Below are positions 6,528 to 6,614 of a stretch of 6,614 nt of DNA, piece after piece. Source of the stretch: Treponema sp. (GTDB lineage Bacteria > Spirochaetota > Spirochaetia > Treponematales > Breznakiellaceae); the NCBI GenBank assembly GCA_031267115.1, contig JAIRZS010000368.1, positions 1 through 6,614 of the forward strand. Direction: 5' to 3'. Within the stretch, counting starts at the first letter, position 1; each line of letters opens with the position of its first letter. Under the pieces are notes generated by a model. That model saw nothing but the letters and a program-made list of their open reading frames with translations, had not been told where the DNA came from and searched no databases. Made by a program: the position numbers and the translations under genes.

Positions 6528-6614
6528 GGCCCCTGTTTCAATTATAAGCCAATTCCGCACCCGCCCGCCGCGCCATAAGGCCTTTTTTTGGGGGGCCTGT
6601 TACCAAACGGCGGC
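6528..6614. other. Intergenic region upstream of the promoter; no gene recognised
   Basis: No supported gene is visible. Minus-strand frames are closed by TAA near 6600 or give only short peptides. A T7-G6 homopolymer pair (6583-6595) lies between the short inverted arms AGGCC and GGCCT, but without the layout of a terminator. The end of an unrelated gene could lie just outside the window. Confidence 0.5.
6541..6546 (-). promoter_or_regulatory. Possible second -10 element (TATAAT)
   Basis: A perfect TATAAT lies on the minus strand upstream of the main promoter, in otherwise GC-rich DNA. The expected -35 position has no match (it is G/C only), and there is no TGN extension. If used, it would give a leader of about 50 bases that contains the inverted repeat at 6504-6522. 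This is a weak call. Confidence 0.25.

Noticed and set aside
6575..6600. Intrinsic terminator of a gene outside the window
   Set aside because: Short AGGCC/GGCCT arms flank the T7-G6 run, but no T-tract follows the stem on either strand and the arms are only 5 bp.
6561..6602. Short minus-strand peptides, or the tail of an upstream gene (for example an ATG frame ending at TGA near 6538)
   Set aside because: Only about a dozen codons, overlapping the promoter region, with no family signature and no ribosome binding site.
1..6614. A mobile element, defence system, CRISPR array or tRNA hidden in the window
   Set aside because: Both strands were examined. All sequence from 1 to 6484 is taken by five overlapping genes of one operon, and no direct repeats, integrase, transposase or cloverleaf is visible.

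Overview
The window is one tightly packed minus-strand operon plus the promoter region that probably drives it. In transcription order (right to left) it reads phoH (6484-5483), a pgpH-type 7TM-HD membrane phosphodiesterase (5496-3244), ybeY (3247-2741), a corC/ybeX/tlyC CBS-domain gene (2744-1971) and a large exported TPR protein (1974 to beyond position 1). About 98% of the window is coding. I see no tRNA, rRNA, CRISPR array, insertion sequence or prophage gene.

The organism is most likely a GC-rich spirochaete of the Treponema/Spirochaeta type. The reasons are the gene order (an HD-phosphodiesterase between phoH and ybeY, then a tlyC-like gene and a secreted TPR protein), which resembles what I remember of treponemal genomes, and the protein style of the TPR gene. 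This assignment is inference; no marker gene fixes the species. The strong GC bias at third codon positions produces very long antisense shadow frames (up to 739 codons on the plus strand), none of which looks like a protein.

Region by region: 6485-6614 is non-coding as far as can be seen. It holds a good sigma70-type promoter (TTGACT, 16 bp, TATAGA) whose spacer lies inside a perfect 6-bp inverted repeat (TAGGCA-N7-TGCCTA), a likely operator. A second, isolated TATAAT lies further upstream. Every later gene overlaps its predecessor: 14 bp at phoH/pgpH, then ATGA, ATGA and GTGA four-base overlaps, so translation is probably coupled through all five genes.

How the genes fit together: PhoH (YbeZ-like ATPase), YbeY (rRNA-processing/quality-control endonuclease) and CorC/YbeX form the ribosome-associated group known from the E. 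coli ybeZ-ybeY-ybeX operon. The PgpH-like protein, known in Firmicutes as a c-di-AMP phosphodiesterase next to phoH and ybeY, adds a membrane second-messenger arm. The last gene is an envelope or periplasmic TPR protein with a FlgT/CsgG-like C-terminal half. This is largely a conserved housekeeping region. The points of interest are its hybrid gene order, its regulatory DNA, a hairpin embedded in the ybeY tail, and the uncharacterised TPR protein.
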